Part shown: one piece after another, positions 55,520-64,000 of the stretch
Position numbering within the stretch: the first letter of the stretch is position 1
Layout: the number at the start of each line of letters is the position of its first letter
Assembly: GCF_028283685.1 (NCBI RefSeq)
Contig: NZ_JAPWKF010000007.1
Coordinates: 930,001-994,000 of the forward strand
Direction of reading: 5' to 3'
Length of the DNA stretch: 64,000 nucleotides
DNA from: Edaphobacter sp.
GTDB taxonomy: Bacteria > Acidobacteriota > Terriglobia > Terriglobales > Acidobacteriaceae
Notes under the pieces: model-generated
Databases searched by the model: none
What the model was told of the DNA's origin: nothing
The model's input: only the letters and a program-made list of their open reading frames with translations
Position numbers and translations under genes: made by a program

Positions 55520-55874
55520 AATGCTTCCTCCGGACACGCGCTTATCGAGGCGCCTGATTAGTTTTTTGGATATAGGTACGCGACGACGCATCGACAGGAA
55601 GTCGTGCGCTGACGGCAGAGATCGTCTTCGAACTTGCCCTGCGGAGCGTCACGGCCCGCGCAGAATCTACTTGAAAGGGGGTTCACAGATTCTGACGAAT
55701 CAGCTCCGTGATGAGTTTCAATTTACAGCGAAAAAGCGGTGCATGCCACAGAAAGTTGAATTTTCCGTGGAAATTTGAAAAAAACTTGCCACCAGCACCC
55801 ACCAATCTCTCGCAGAAAAGCCCTGCCGCATCTCTTCCGGCAGGGCCTCCTACTCACGGATAGCGGGGTAAGCC
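55520..55874. other. Intergenic region between aminotransferase and M29 gene
   Basis: 355 bases with no recognised gene. It carries the ribosome site of the aminotransferase (GGAGG near 55525-55535) and AT-rich stretches (for example TTGAATTTTCCGTGGAAATTTG near 55755-55780) that could hold its promoter. At the right end is the M29 terminator. Confidence 0.4.
55820..55846 (-). terminator. Rho-independent terminator of the M29 aminopeptidase gene
   Basis: GCCCTGCCG (55820-55828) and CGGCAGGGC (55838-55846); on the minus strand the stem is followed by TTTTCTGCG. It begins 28 bases past the stop at 55875. Confidence 0.85.
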
Positions 55875-57146
55875 TTACACCCACGCGCCTTTGCGCATCA
55901 GCGGTTCGGCAGTACCATCCTGCGCGATGCCGTCCACATCCATTGCATCCGATCCGATCATCCAGTCCACGTGGATCAGGCTCTCGTTGGCGCCCAGCTT
56001 CGCCAGCTCCTCCGCGCTCATCTTCTCGCCGCCGATCAGGCACGTCGAATACGCCTGCCCCAGCGCAATGTGGCTCGCCGCATTCTCGTCGAACAGCGTA
56101 TTCCAGAAGAGAATGCCGCTCTCCGCAATCGGCGAGTTATGCGGCACCAGCGCCACCTCACCCAGCCGCCGCGCTCCGGCATCGGTCGAGATCAGACGAT
56201 TCAGCACATCCTCGCCCGCAGTCGCCGTAGCCTCCACAATCTTTCCGCCTTCGAACTTCACCTGGATGTTCTCGATCAGCGAGCCCTGGTGCGAGAGCGG
56301 CTTCGATGCCTTCACCACGCCATCCACACGATCCTTGTGCGGCGTCGTAAAGCACTCCTCCGTCGGAATATTCGGCTGGCAGTACACACCGTTGCCCGCT
56401 GTCGTTCCGCCACCGGCCCACAGATGATCGTCAGCCAGACCGACCTTCACATCCGTCGTCCCGTCCGCAGACTTGAAGTGCAGCGCCGCATAGCGCTTCG
56501 CATTCAGAAAATCCACGCGCTGCTTCAGGCGCTCGCCGTGCTGCTTCCACGCCGCGACCGGGTCATCCACGTTCACGCGCGAGGCCGCAAAGATCGCCTC
56601 CCACAACTTGGCTACGGCAGCATCCTCCGGCTCGCCCGGAAAGACCAGCTTCGCCCACTCCGGCGTCGCCGCCGCCACAATCGTCCAGTTGATCTCGTGC
56701 CGCGTGATCAGCTCCATCGCCGGTTTGCCTGCCTTGGAGGCGGCAATGTTGGCCCGCGAGACCTTCTTCGGGTCCTGCTGCGCCAGCAGCGCCGGGTTCG
56801 CACCCGCAATCGCCAGCCGCGCCGCGCCCGAGCGGAAGCCGTTCGCCACGCCCTCCTGCAGCCACACCGGGGCGTAGTCGAAGCTCGCATCCTGTGCATA
56901 CTTGTAACGCGCCAGCGTGCTCGGATCGTCGCCATAGAGCGTCGTCACCAGCACAGCCCCGGCCTTATACGCCTGTTCGGTGATCTTGCGGGCCAGCGGC
57001 AGCGCATCCATCGGGGCCGACATGATCAGCTCCTGACCCTCCTTCAGGCCAAGACCAACCTTCACCGCGACCTCGGCCAGGCGGTCCAGCTTCTCATCCA
57101 GGCTCAACGTCGAAAACTTCGGGGCGGCAACTTCAGCAGCGCTCAT
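55875..57146 (-). CDS. M29-family aminopeptidase (AmpS/PepS type)
   Basis: 423 residues. The thermophilic-metallopeptidase fold: metal ligands are in NIPTEECFTTPHKDRVDGVV (Glu, His), SLIENIQVKFEGGKIVEA, then PIAESGILFWNTLFDENAASHIALG and the late LIHVDWMIGS (His, Asp). It removes N-terminal residues in the cytoplasm using two metal ions. The N-terminal domain LDRLAEVAVKVGLGLKEGQELIM is typical. ATG 57146. It sits among dap genes but no direct link to lysine synthesis is known. Confidence 0.9.
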   Translation of the reverse strand: MSAAEVAAPKFSTLSLDEKLDRLAEVAVKVGLGLKEGQELIMSAPMDALPLARKITEQAYKAGAVLVTTLYGDDPSTLARYKYAQDASFDYAPVWLQEGVANGFRSGAARLAIAGANPALLAQQDPKKVSRANIAASKAGKPAMELITRHEINWTIVAAATPEWAKLVFPGEPEDAAVAKLWEAIFAASRVNVDDPVAAWKQHGERLKQRVDFLNAKRYAALHFKSADGTTDVKVGLADDHLWAGGGTTAGNGVYCQPNIPTEECFTTPHKDRVDGVVKASKPLSHQGSLIENIQVKFEGGKIVEATATAGEDVLNRLISTDAGARRLGEVALVPHNSPIAESGILFWNTLFDENAASHIALGQAYSTCLIGGEKMSAEELAKLGANESLIHVDWMIGSDAMDVDGIAQDGTAEPLMRKGAWV

Positions 57147-57199
57147 CGGCAGAATCTCTCCTTCTCTGAAATTCTATCGTTCTTCGCCTCCAGCCTCAC

Positions 57200-58045
57200 T
57201 TACGCCCGTGCAGGCAGGCTCACATCGGCGCGGCGAAGAAACATCCCCGCATAACTCCACACCCGATGTTCCGGGTATCCCGGGATCTCCAGCGAAAGCT
57301 CCGGCGCACGCCACTGATCCTCAAGCACATAGCCGATCTCCTTCAACCCGGCGATCACCTGCTCGCGATTGTGCAGCATGCACGCCGTATGGCTGAAACC
57401 GTTATCCTGCACCGTGGCCACCGGCTCTCCATCCGACATCGCCGTCCGGTTGATCAGCACATACGGAGGCTTCTGCTTCAACTCCAGGATCATCTGCGCA
57501 AATGGCTTCTCGAAGTAGTGCAGGCATCCGCAGGCGATCAGCAGATCCACGCCCGACGCATCCTGCCAGCTCTCGCTGAACGTCAGCTGCGAGGCGTCGC
57601 GCTCCTTCGCCAGCTCCCGCCCCCGTCGCACATTCTCCGGCAGATCCATCACCGTCCAGGTGACACCCTCCAACCCCTTCAGATACTTCGAGTAGCAATA
57701 AAAGAGATTGCCGACGTTCCCGCCCAGGTCGAAGACACTCCGCACCGCGGGCAGCACCTTCTCCATGTAATACAGCGCGGCGTAGTCACTCGGCCTTGCG
57801 CTCTCATTCAACTGGAGATGCAGATTGGCGTATTCCTTGCTCTCATGCCCGCTCCCGCCCAGGCCCGCCAACGAGCTCTCGGCCTCCCCCAGCGTGCGAA
57901 ACGGCCTGCGGTACACCAGCAACTTGCTCAGGGTCGACCGGCCAATAGCGTTGCTCTTCGCCGCATCCAGCAGCGACTGGCCTCCCGGAACGCGGCTCAT
58001 GCCTCGAACCAGGCTAGCCGTAAGACGAACACGTCCAACGCTCAT
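57200..58045 (-). CDS. Putative SAM-dependent methyltransferase, TIGR04325-like
   Basis: 281 residues. A central Rossmann region with SVFDLGGNVGNLFYCYS (motif I, about 102-118) and TWTVMDLPENVRRGRELA (motif II), then VDLLIACGCLHYFEKPF (motif IV), recalls the TIGR04325 methyltransferase family often found in surface-polysaccharide loci. No other polysaccharide gene is next to it here; its neighbours are M29 and dapB. ATG 58045. Substrate unknown. It may belong with distant sugar genes. Confidence 0.75.
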   Translation of the reverse strand: MSVGRVRLTASLVRGMSRVPGGQSLLDAAKSNAIGRSTLSKLLVYRRPFRTLGEAESSLAGLGGSGHESKEYANLHLQLNESARPSDYAALYYMEKVLPAVRSVFDLGGNVGNLFYCYSKYLKGLEGVTWTVMDLPENVRRGRELAKERDASQLTFSESWQDASGVDLLIACGCLHYFEKPFAQMILELKQKPPYVLINRTAMSDGEPVATVQDNGFSHTACMLHNREQVIAGLKEIGYVLEDQWRAPELSLEIPGYPEHRVWSYAGMFLRRADVSLPARA

Positions 58046-58178
58046 ACAATCCTCTCCACAAGGAAGAATCGTTACGCCTTATGACGCAAAAAACGAGCCC
58101 GTGGGGAGGATTCTGACTGGCCTAAAAACTTAGCAGCTGACCAGCGTCGGGGCAAGCAAATACCATGCAAAAAGCAAA

Positions 58179-58202
58179 CGGGCGAGGATCTCTCCCCGCC
58201 CG
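58179..58202 (-). terminator. Rho-independent terminator of dapB
   Basis: CGGGCGAGGA and TCCCCGCCCG pair around ATCT; on the minus strand a T-containing tail TTTGCTTTTTGC follows. It begins 26 bases past the dapB stop. Confidence 0.8.
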
Positions 58203-58227
58203 CTGAACGTACCGGCTTTTCAGGTGA

Positions 58228-58914
58228 TTACACCTGGTCGTAGACGTCCTGGAAGTCGTACACGCCGCTGCGCCGCCCCGAAAGCCACTCCGCCGCCCTC
58301 ACCGCACCCTCGGCAAAGCCACGCCGCGAGCTGGCATCGTGCGTCAGGACAATCTTGTCGGCACCGCTCTTCGCCTCAAGCACATGCAGCCCCGCCGCAT
58401 CGCCCACGCGATTCGCCTTGATCGGCACCTCGACGCCAGTGGCTGCCTTCACCACCTGGGCCAGCGTAATCGCCGTCCCCGAAGGGGCATCCATCTTCGT
58501 CACGTGATGCGTCTCTTCGATCGTGAAGGTATAGCCCGAGTTCTTCAGCAGCTCGCCCATGCGCTTCGCCATCTGGAACATCGTCTGCACGCCAATCGAG
58601 TAGTTGGTGCCGTACAGCAGGGACGCTCCCCTGCGCTCGGCCAGCTCCTTGGCCTTGTCCAGCCTGTCGTACCAGCCCGTCGTACCGATCACCATCTTCG
58701 CGCCGGTCGCCAGCACCGCGCGCATGTTCGAGAGCACCGCCTCCGGCGTCGTGAAGTCGATCACCACGTCAAAGCCGGCCACAAACGGAGGCGTCAGCGC
58801 CCCCGCATTGGCATTTTCCTTGGCATCCAGCACGTGAACGCTGTGGCCGCGTTCTGCCGCCACCTCCGCCACAAGCTTCCCGGTCTTCCCATGCCCCAGT
58901 ACAAGCACACGCAT
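58228..58914 (-). CDS. dapB: 4-hydroxy-tetrahydrodipicolinate reductase
   Basis: 228 residues. N-terminal Rossmann motif GHGKTGKL at 7-14 (GxGxxG form); DFTTPEA; the substrate loop EETHHVTKMDAPSGTA with catalytic His and Lys. It reduces the DapA product with NAD(P)H. Shorter than most DapB (about 270) mainly in the N-terminal domain. Fifteen bases after the lysC stop, so lysC-dapB are co-transcribed. Confidence 0.94.
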   Translation of the reverse strand: MRVLVLGHGKTGKLVAEVAAERGHSVHVLDAKENANAGALTPPFVAGFDVVIDFTTPEAVLSNMRAVLATGAKMVIGTTGWYDRLDKAKELAERRGASLLYGTNYSIGVQTMFQMAKRMGELLKNSGYTFTIEETHHVTKMDAPSGTAITLAQVVKAATGVEVPIKANRVGDAAGLHVLEAKSGADKIVLTHDASSRRGFAEGAVRAAEWLSGRRSGVYDFQDVYDQV

Positions 58915-58929
58915 CGTTAGAATCCTTCC

Positions 58930-60363
58930 CTATGCCTTGCTTTCTACAGGCACGTGCGCGGTCACGTCAAAGATCGCCTCATCCGGATCGGCGAAGAAGT
59001 GCCGGTGAAGGCTTCGGATCGCCTCCTCCACATCGTCCTCATCGATCATGAAGCTCATATTGATCTCGCTGGCGCCCTGCGAGATCATGCGCACGTTGAC
59101 GTGGCTCACTGCCGTAAACACCCTGCCCGAGATCCCGTTATGCCCGCGAATATCCTCGCCGACCATGCAGATCAGGGCCTTGTTGCCCTCCATCTTCACA
59201 TCGGCGATCTTCGACAGCTCCTCGCAGATATCCGGCAGCTTCTCATTCGAGTCCACACTCAGTGAGATGCTCACCTCGCTGGTCGAGACCATGTCGATCG
59301 CGCACTTGTACTTATCGAAGACATCGAAGACCGCCTTCAGATACCCATGCGACATCAGCATGCGGCTCGCGACGATATCGATGATCGTCAGCTTCTTCTT
59401 CGCCGCAATGCTCTTGAACGGGCTCTTGCACTTCGGCGCTACCGCCGTGATCTTCGTGCCTTCGTTCTCCGCGTTGCGCGAGTTCAGCACCCACACCGGA
59501 ATCGACTTCTGCACCGCCGGAAGAATCGTCGCCGGATGCAGCACCTTCGCGCCGAAATAGGCCAGCTCAGCCGCCTCTTCGAAGCTGATCGTCTTCACCC
59601 GCAGCGCCTCCGGCACAATGCGCGGGTCCGTCGTCATAATGCCGTTGACGTCCGTCCAGATCTCGATCGCGCCAGCATGCAGACCACCGCCCACCAGCGC
59701 GGCCGTGTAGTCGCTTCCGCCGCGTCCCAGCGTCGTCGTAATCCCCGCCGCATTCGATCCGATAAAGCCGCCCATCACCGGCGTCTTGCCCGCGATGATC
59801 AATGGCAGCACGATCTCCGCCAGCTTGGCCTCAATCGCGGCCTCCTGCGGTGCGGCCTTGCCGTAGTTCGAATCCGTGATGATGCAGCTGCGCGCGTCCA
59901 CATGCGTGCCGTTGAGCCCACGCTGATCGAACGCCGCCGCCACCATGCGGCTCGAAAGCCGCTCACCGAAGCTCACCACCAGGTCGCTCGTACGCGGCGT
60001 CAACTCACCCACCGCCGCAATGCCACGCAGCAAGTCGTCCAGGGCATCGAACTCGAACTGCACCGCCTGCTCCAGCGCCACAAACTTCTCGCTGTCCAGC
60101 AGCTCGGCTGCCGTGTCGATGTGCCTGTGACGCAGACGCGAGCTGATCGCCAGTGCGCCCGGCTTGTCGCCACGGCCAGCAGCAGCAGCAGCAGCCAGCA
60201 GCTGGTCCGTCACCTTCGCCATCGCCGAAACGACCACGATCGTCTCGAGATTCTTCTTCCTGCGGCCACCCACAATGGCTGCCGTCCGGTCCATCGCCTT
60301 GGCGTCCTCCACCGAGGTCCCGCCAAACTTCATGACTACCAGCGATTCACGTACTGAACTCAA
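58930..60363 (-). CDS. lysC: Aspartate kinase with two ACT domains
   Basis: 477 residues from TTG 60363. Kinase domain: MKFGGTSVEDAKAM, then SFGERLSSR, then GFIGSNAAGITTTLGRGGSDYTA, and EIWTDVNG. Two ACT domains occupy the C-terminus (about 330-470), pointing to feedback control by lysine and/or threonine. It phosphorylates aspartate, the first step to lysine, methionine and threonine. The start overlaps the asd stop as TTGA (60360-60363), a coupling signal; ATG 60333 would remove part of the first strand. Frames further upstream are not coding. Confidence 0.93.
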   Translation of the reverse strand: MSSVRESLVVMKFGGTSVEDAKAMDRTAAIVGGRRKKNLETIVVVSAMAKVTDQLLAAAAAAGRGDKPGALAISSRLRHRHIDTAAELLDSEKFVALEQAVQFEFDALDDLLRGIAAVGELTPRTSDLVVSFGERLSSRMVAAAFDQRGLNGTHVDARSCIITDSNYGKAAPQEAAIEAKLAEIVLPLIIAGKTPVMGGFIGSNAAGITTTLGRGGSDYTAALVGGGLHAGAIEIWTDVNGIMTTDPRIVPEALRVKTISFEEAAELAYFGAKVLHPATILPAVQKSIPVWVLNSRNAENEGTKITAVAPKCKSPFKSIAAKKKLTIIDIVASRMLMSHGYLKAVFDVFDKYKCAIDMVSTSEVSISLSVDSNEKLPDICEELSKIADVKMEGNKALICMVGEDIRGHNGISGRVFTAVSHVNVRMISQGASEINMSFMIDEDDVEEAIRSLHRHFFADPDEAIFDVTAHVPVESKA

Positions 60364-61460
60364 GCCAGCACCGCCTGACCATCCGTCACCGGCACACCCA
60401 GCTTGCTCAGCCGTCCCGTGCGCGCCAGGATCTCGGCGTTGAGCACGGCAGCGCCAGCAGCGCCGCGAATCGTGTTGTGCGACAGCACAACAAACTTCCA
60501 GTCCAGCAGCGAACACTCACGCAGACGTCCCACCGTCGCCGCCATGCCATGCCCGCGCATGCGGTCCAGGCGCGGCTGCGGACGATCCACCGCACCGTCG
60601 AACTCCACCGGCTGATCGGGAGCCGTCGGCAGGTTCTGCCCACGCAGCGGAGCGAACTCCGCCCACGCGGCGAGAATCTCTTCCTTCGTCGCCTTCTTCT
60701 TGAACTTGATGCTCACGCACTCCGTGTGTCCGTCTTCCACGGGAACGCGGTTACAGTGCGCGCTCACCTTGGCATCCAGCATCTCGACCGCGTTGCCGCG
60801 CAGGTGGCCCAGCAGCTTGCCGACCTCCTCCTGCATCTTCTCTTCCTCGTTCTTGATGAACGGCACCACGTTGCCCATGATGTCGAGCGAAGGCACACCG
60901 GGATAGCCTGCGCCAGAGATCGCCTGCATCGTCGAGACAAACATGCTCTCGATGCCGAAACGCTCCTCCAGCGGCTTCAGCGCCAGCACCAGCCCAATCG
61001 CCGAGCAGTTCGGATTGGTCACAATGTACCCGCCGCTCTCCTTGCGCCACGACTGCGTCTCCAGCAGGTCGAGATGGCCGGCATTAACCTCCGGGATCAC
61101 CAGCGGAACATCCGCCGTCATACGGAAGGCGCTCGAGTTCGAGATCACGGCGCATCCGGCAGCGGCAAACTTCGGCTCCAGCTCGCGGGCGATGTCCGTG
61201 TCCAGCGCGGCAAAGATAATCTTCGGCAGCTCGCCCTCGCAGAGCTCCGGCACGTTCGGCTGCACCTTCATCGCGGCAATATCTGCCGGCAGCGGCGTGT
61301 CGAGCTTCCACTTGCAGGCCTCGCCGTACGTCTTGCCTGCGCTGCGGTCGCTGGCTGCAAGCCAGGCGATCTCAAACCAGGGGTGATGATGCAAAAGCTG
61401 AATGAATCGCTGACCAACCATTCCGGTCGCGCCAAGAATGCCAACCCGTCGCCGTTCCAT
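60360..61460 (-). CDS. asd: Aspartate-semialdehyde dehydrogenase (archaeal/fungal type)
   Basis: 366 residues. GATGMVGQRF at 10-19 binds NADP; the catalytic Cys is in NPNCSAIG (about 152), with the His in the later RMRGHGMAATV. It reduces aspartyl phosphate to aspartate semialdehyde, shared by lysine, methionine and threonine synthesis. The sequence is of the archaeal/yeast kind, unlike E. coli Asd. First gene of asd-lysC-dapB; only 83 bases separate it from the small membrane protein gene, so there is little room for a riboswitch. Confidence 0.94.
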   Translation of the reverse strand: MERRRVGILGATGMVGQRFIQLLHHHPWFEIAWLAASDRSAGKTYGEACKWKLDTPLPADIAAMKVQPNVPELCEGELPKIIFAALDTDIARELEPKFAAAGCAVISNSSAFRMTADVPLVIPEVNAGHLDLLETQSWRKESGGYIVTNPNCSAIGLVLALKPLEERFGIESMFVSTMQAISGAGYPGVPSLDIMGNVVPFIKNEEEKMQEEVGKLLGHLRGNAVEMLDAKVSAHCNRVPVEDGHTECVSIKFKKKATKEEILAAWAEFAPLRGQNLPTAPDQPVEFDGAVDRPQPRLDRMRGHGMAATVGRLRECSLLDWKFVVLSHNTIRGAAGAAVLNAEILARTGRLSKLGVPVTDGQAVLA

Positions 61461-61543
61461 AGTGCCTTAAGGATACCCGACGACGTTGCGCCGCGCCACG
61501 GCTGCGCCAACCTCTTTCCGCTTCTGCTCCGGTAGATTGCCGG

Positions 61544-61882
61544 TCAGTCGTCGCGCCGCCGGCGGCGGCTGTAGCTTCCCCCGCCGCCGACCCACACCAG
61601 CAGCGCCACCACCAGGTGGATCACGAACCACAGGCTCAGCCCCTGGTCGAGGTAGATCAGGTACAGAATCAGTGCCCGGGGGACGATAATCGCGACGATC
61701 AGCGGCACCAGCCCCTCCAGGTGGAAGGGCACCAAAACGCCCTGCATCCACGCCACAATCAGAGCGATTCGCGGCAGGAACAGCGCGAAGACCAGAAACC
61801 AGAACGGCAGCCGATGCGAGACCAGCGCCAGGGTGAAACCATGCTCCGTCACCTGTTGCCACAACGCCACTGCTGCCGTCAT
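61544..61882 (-). CDS. Small membrane protein, unknown function
   Basis: 112 residues with three or four hydrophobic helices (for example FWFLVFALFLPRIALIVAWMQ and LVPLIVAIIVPRALILYLIYL) and an Arg-rich cytoplasmic tail, SYSRRRRRDD. No family recognised. It starts 24 bases after the stop of the cupredoxin-like lipoprotein, so it is probably in the same operon. Confidence 0.6.
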   Translation of the reverse strand: MTAAVALWQQVTEHGFTLALVSHRLPFWFLVFALFLPRIALIVAWMQGVLVPFHLEGLVPLIVAIIVPRALILYLIYLDQGLSLWFVIHLVVALLVWVGGGGSYSRRRRRDD

Positions 61883-61906
61883 TCGTTCTGTTCCTCCGCA
61901 AGGGTC

Positions 61907-62692
61907 TTATTGGGCCGCGAAGGTAAACTCCGCCGTCGCCTGAGACTTGGATGCAACTGTCAGCTGGAACGTCTGCTCGCCCAGCTTCTCGTGCACCGCC
62001 GCCAGCGTATAGGTCCCCGGAGGCAGCCCCTCGATCGAGAACCTGCCGTCCGCATCCGTCACGGCAAAGAACGGCGTCGCCGACACGTTGATAAACGCAT
62101 TCATCCACGGATGGTTGTTGCACCGCACCGGGATCATCACCTCCGGCGTATCGAACCGCCGCTGCTCCGGCGCGCCCTTCGGCCCCTCGGAGACGTCCAC
62201 CCCGGGATTGCTCTGCGGCATCGTGTGAATGTTGTGCATCGTCCCGTCGGAGTTGCGGAACTCCACCACGCCGCCCTTCATCACTGCGATCACATGCGGC
62301 ACATAACGGCAGCCCACCTGGTCCAGCACCACGGGAGCCGACGTCATCGGCCCGGCCTGCATCGCCGCCGCCGGTCCGCTCTTAACGTAGACATACACGT
62401 TCGCCAGCCCGCCGTTGTTCACAACGTACTGCTCGGTCAGGTTCGCGGCGCCCTTGCCGCACGCCGGGTCCATCGTCATGTCGATCTGCAGCCGCGCCGG
62501 GGCCTGCCCCTTGAAGTGCACCACGCCCGTCACCGAGCCTGCATTGGGATCGGCCACGAACTTCGCTACAGCCTTCGCCGCGCCGTCCGCCGCACCCTTC
62601 GTAGAAACACGATCGGGCTTGCACCCGGCAAGCCCGATCGTCACAGCTATCGCCAGCCCTGCGGCCAGCATGTTTTTCTGCGTCGTCTGCAT
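61907..62692 (-). CDS. Lipoprotein with cupredoxin-like and carboxypeptidase-regulatory-like domains
   Basis: 261 residues. A lipobox LAGC at about 21-24 makes Cys24 the lipidated residue. The middle part (about 50-190) has a plastocyanin-like ligand set: His in TMHNIHT, Cys in VRCNNHPWM with adjacent His and Met. This suggests a bound copper. A C-terminal Ig-like transthyretin-type domain (DADGRFSIEGLPPGTYTLAAVHEKLGEQ) follows. It probably anchors in the membrane facing the periplasm and carries electrons or binds copper. Six bases downstream of the icd stop. Confidence 0.7.
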   Translation of the reverse strand: MQTTQKNMLAAGLAIAVTIGLAGCKPDRVSTKGAADGAAKAVAKFVADPNAGSVTGVVHFKGQAPARLQIDMTMDPACGKGAANLTEQYVVNNGGLANVYVYVKSGPAAAMQAGPMTSAPVVLDQVGCRYVPHVIAVMKGGVVEFRNSDGTMHNIHTMPQSNPGVDVSEGPKGAPEQRRFDTPEVMIPVRCNNHPWMNAFINVSATPFFAVTDADGRFSIEGLPPGTYTLAAVHEKLGEQTFQLTVASKSQATAEFTFAAQ

Positions 62693-62698
62693 GGCGGC

Positions 62699-63742
62699 CT
62701 ACTTCGCCGCCACCGGAGACTCCATCGCCGCCAGCACTGCATCGGCGAAGGCCTTCGTTCCGGCCGAGCCGCCTACGTCGCGCGTCAGCGTCTTGCCCTC
62801 GCGGTACACCTGCTCGATACCCGACTGCACGCGCTCCGCGGCCTCGGCCTCGTTCAGGTGATGCAGCATCAGCACCGCCGACTGCAGCAGCGCCGTCGGG
62901 TTCGCCTTGTCCTGTCCGGCAATATCCGGGGCCGAACCGTGCACCGCCTCGAAGATCGCGCACTCCGCGCCCAGGTTCGCTCCGGGAACCAGTCCCAGGC
63001 CGCCCACGAACGCGCTGCACAGGTCGCTCAGAATGTCGCCGTACAGGTTCTCCGTCAGGATGATGTCGTACTGATACGGATTCAGCACCAGCTGCATGCA
63101 GGTGTTATCGACGATGTGCTCCTTGTACTCGACCTCCGGGAAGCCCTCCGACACCTTGCGGCAGCAGCGCAGGAACAGGCCGTCCGACAGCTTCATGATG
63201 TTGGCCTTGTGGATCGCATGGATCTTCTTGCGGTTATGCTTCTTCGCATAGTCGAAGGCGAACTGCGCGATGCGGCTCGAACCCTTCTCCGTGATGATCT
63301 TCAGCGCCTGCACCACGCCCGGCACAACCTCGACCTCAAGACCCGAGTACAGGTCCTCCGTGTTCTCACGGACGATGATCATGTCGATGTTCGGGTACTT
63401 CGTCTCCAGACCGGGCAGGCTCTTCACCGGGCGGAAGTTCGCATACAGGTCGAACTTCTTGCGCAGCGTCACGTTGATCGACGAGAAGCCGCCGCCCACC
63501 GGGGTCGTCACCGGTCCCTTGATCGCCACCTTGTTCTGCTCGACCGACTCGTACAGGGCCTTCGGGATGTACTCGCCCGTCGCCTCAAAAGCATCCGCGC
63601 CGGCAGCATACTCATGCCACTCGAAACCCACTCCGGTAGCCTCACCCGCGGCCTCCAGAACCTTGACCATTGCCCCTGAAACCTCCGGTCCAATGCCATC
63701 GCCCGGAATCAACGTAATCTTGTGTGTCCTCTTCGTCGCCAT
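62699..63742 (-). CDS. icd: NAD(P)-dependent isocitrate/isopropylmalate dehydrogenase, IDH type
   Basis: 347 residues. Substrate motifs: IPGDGIGPEVSGAMVKVLEA, then NVTLRKKFDLYANFRPVKSLPG (arginine triad), IVRENTEDLYSGLEVE, and the metal-binding DIILTENLYGDILSDL. The Ser-x-Asn segment SSINVTLRKKFDLYANFRPVK supports isocitrate as substrate rather than isopropylmalate. It decarboxylates isocitrate to 2-oxoglutarate in the TCA cycle. ATG 63742 follows AAGGAGAGAG. A longer frame upstream (63820) is not needed. Confidence 0.85.
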   Translation of the reverse strand: MATKRTHKITLIPGDGIGPEVSGAMVKVLEAAGEATGVGFEWHEYAAGADAFEATGEYIPKALYESVEQNKVAIKGPVTTPVGGGFSSINVTLRKKFDLYANFRPVKSLPGLETKYPNIDMIIVRENTEDLYSGLEVEVVPGVVQALKIITEKGSSRIAQFAFDYAKKHNRKKIHAIHKANIMKLSDGLFLRCCRKVSEGFPEVEYKEHIVDNTCMQLVLNPYQYDIILTENLYGDILSDLCSAFVGGLGLVPGANLGAECAIFEAVHGSAPDIAGQDKANPTALLQSAVLMLHHLNEAEAAERVQSGIEQVYREGKTLTRDVGGSAGTKAFADAVLAAMESPVAAK

Positions 63743-63863
63743 CTCTCTCCTTCTGTCTTCGTCCTGAGAATCAACCGTCAACGGCACCACACCGCCGACA
63801 AAAAACTTCATTCCTGCCACAACACATCGCGGCGAAGCTCTGTCGGAGCCCCGCCGCGCATCG

Positions 63864-64000
63864 TTACTTCCGTCTCTTCTGGCCCAGCAACTGCTCCAGC
63901 TCCTGCTTGAACTCGTTCACGTCCTTGAAGTCGCGATAGACGCTGGCGAAGCGGATATAGGCGACCGTGTCGATCTCCTGCAGCCGCGACATAATCAGCT
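63864..64000 (-). CDS. nrdR: Transcriptional repressor NrdR, C-terminal end (cut by window edge)
   Basis: The last 45 codons read [44 protein letters not shown], the ATP-cone end of NrdR ([15 protein letters not shown] is diagnostic). NrdR represses ribonucleotide reductase genes with dATP/ATP. The N-terminal zinc ribbon lies outside the window. Confidence 0.9.
   Translation of the reverse strand, partial: LIMSRLQEIDTVAYIRFASVYRDFKDVNEFKQELEQLLGQKRRK

Overview
The window is about 64 kb of GC-rich chromosomal DNA. The gene content fits a member of the Acidobacteriota, probably the Terriglobia (Granulicella, Terriglobus or Edaphobacter type). This is inferred from protein style: Tat-exported MocA-type oxidoreductases and sugar isomerases, a ThyX-like protein of double length, the futalosine menaquinone enzyme MqnC, RNase E/G together with RNase J, and an AmpS-type M29 aminopeptidase. 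I see no rRNA, tRNA, CRISPR array, insertion sequence, prophage or plasmid gene. The window is an ordinary core chromosome segment with some unusual proteins.

Layout. 1-211: start of a mannose-1-phosphate guanylyltransferase. 275-6634: aspartate aminotransferase, a secreted RraA-like protein, a PQQ dehydrogenase with an internal cytochrome c, a BNR-repeat protein, and coaD. 6760-8508: an ECF sigma factor, its Zn-type anti-sigma factor and a Spy-like periplasmic protein in one operon. 8803-11690: recA and a frame-disrupted double-length ThyX. 11946-19893: fabG, acetyltransferase, XRE regulator, rhomboid protease, HxxxCxxC membrane protein, YycJ-type hydrolase, a MaoC/hydroxyacyl-CoA dehydrogenase group, PP2C phosphatase, and a disrupted DNA methyltransferase. 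19900-28817: phosphoesterase, GT39 membrane glycosyltransferase, VKOR, mqnC, hexapeptide acyltransferase, a large GT2 synthase that seems to start at CTG, and a secreted M24 peptidase. 28931-38949: outer membrane barrel, a very large RNase E/G, a structured intergenic RNA candidate, then the cell-shape operon mreC-mreD-mrdA-rodA. 39058-47967: esterase, cytochrome P460, era, a Tat isomerase with a frame-disrupted MocA oxidoreductase, uppP, GNAT, SH3/TPR protein and threonine dehydratase. 48010-52170: a patatin-barrel protein and RNase J. 52299-61460: a lysine/diaminopimelate cluster (dapD, dapA, dapB, lysC, asd) with interspersed genes. 61544-64000: small membrane protein, cupredoxin-like lipoprotein, isocitrate dehydrogenase and the end of nrdR.

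The genes join in several processes. Envelope growth is served by MreCD/PBP2/RodA, UppP, and DapA/B/D with Asd and LysC, which supply diaminopimelate for peptidoglycan. RNA turnover is served by RNase E/G and RNase J. Envelope stress is served by the ECF module, and extracytoplasmic redox by the PQQ dehydrogenase, P460, VKOR and cupredoxin.

Three genes (ThyX, DNA methyltransferase, MocA oxidoreductase) are each broken by what reads as a very short tandem duplication of 1, 4 and 2 bases. These may be real slippage mutations or assembly errors; read mapping would decide. No wholly new defence or mobile system was found. The strongest leads are the 640-residue insertion in the S1 domain of RNase E/G, the hairpin-rich intergenic region at 33485-33790, the double ThyX, and the CTG start.
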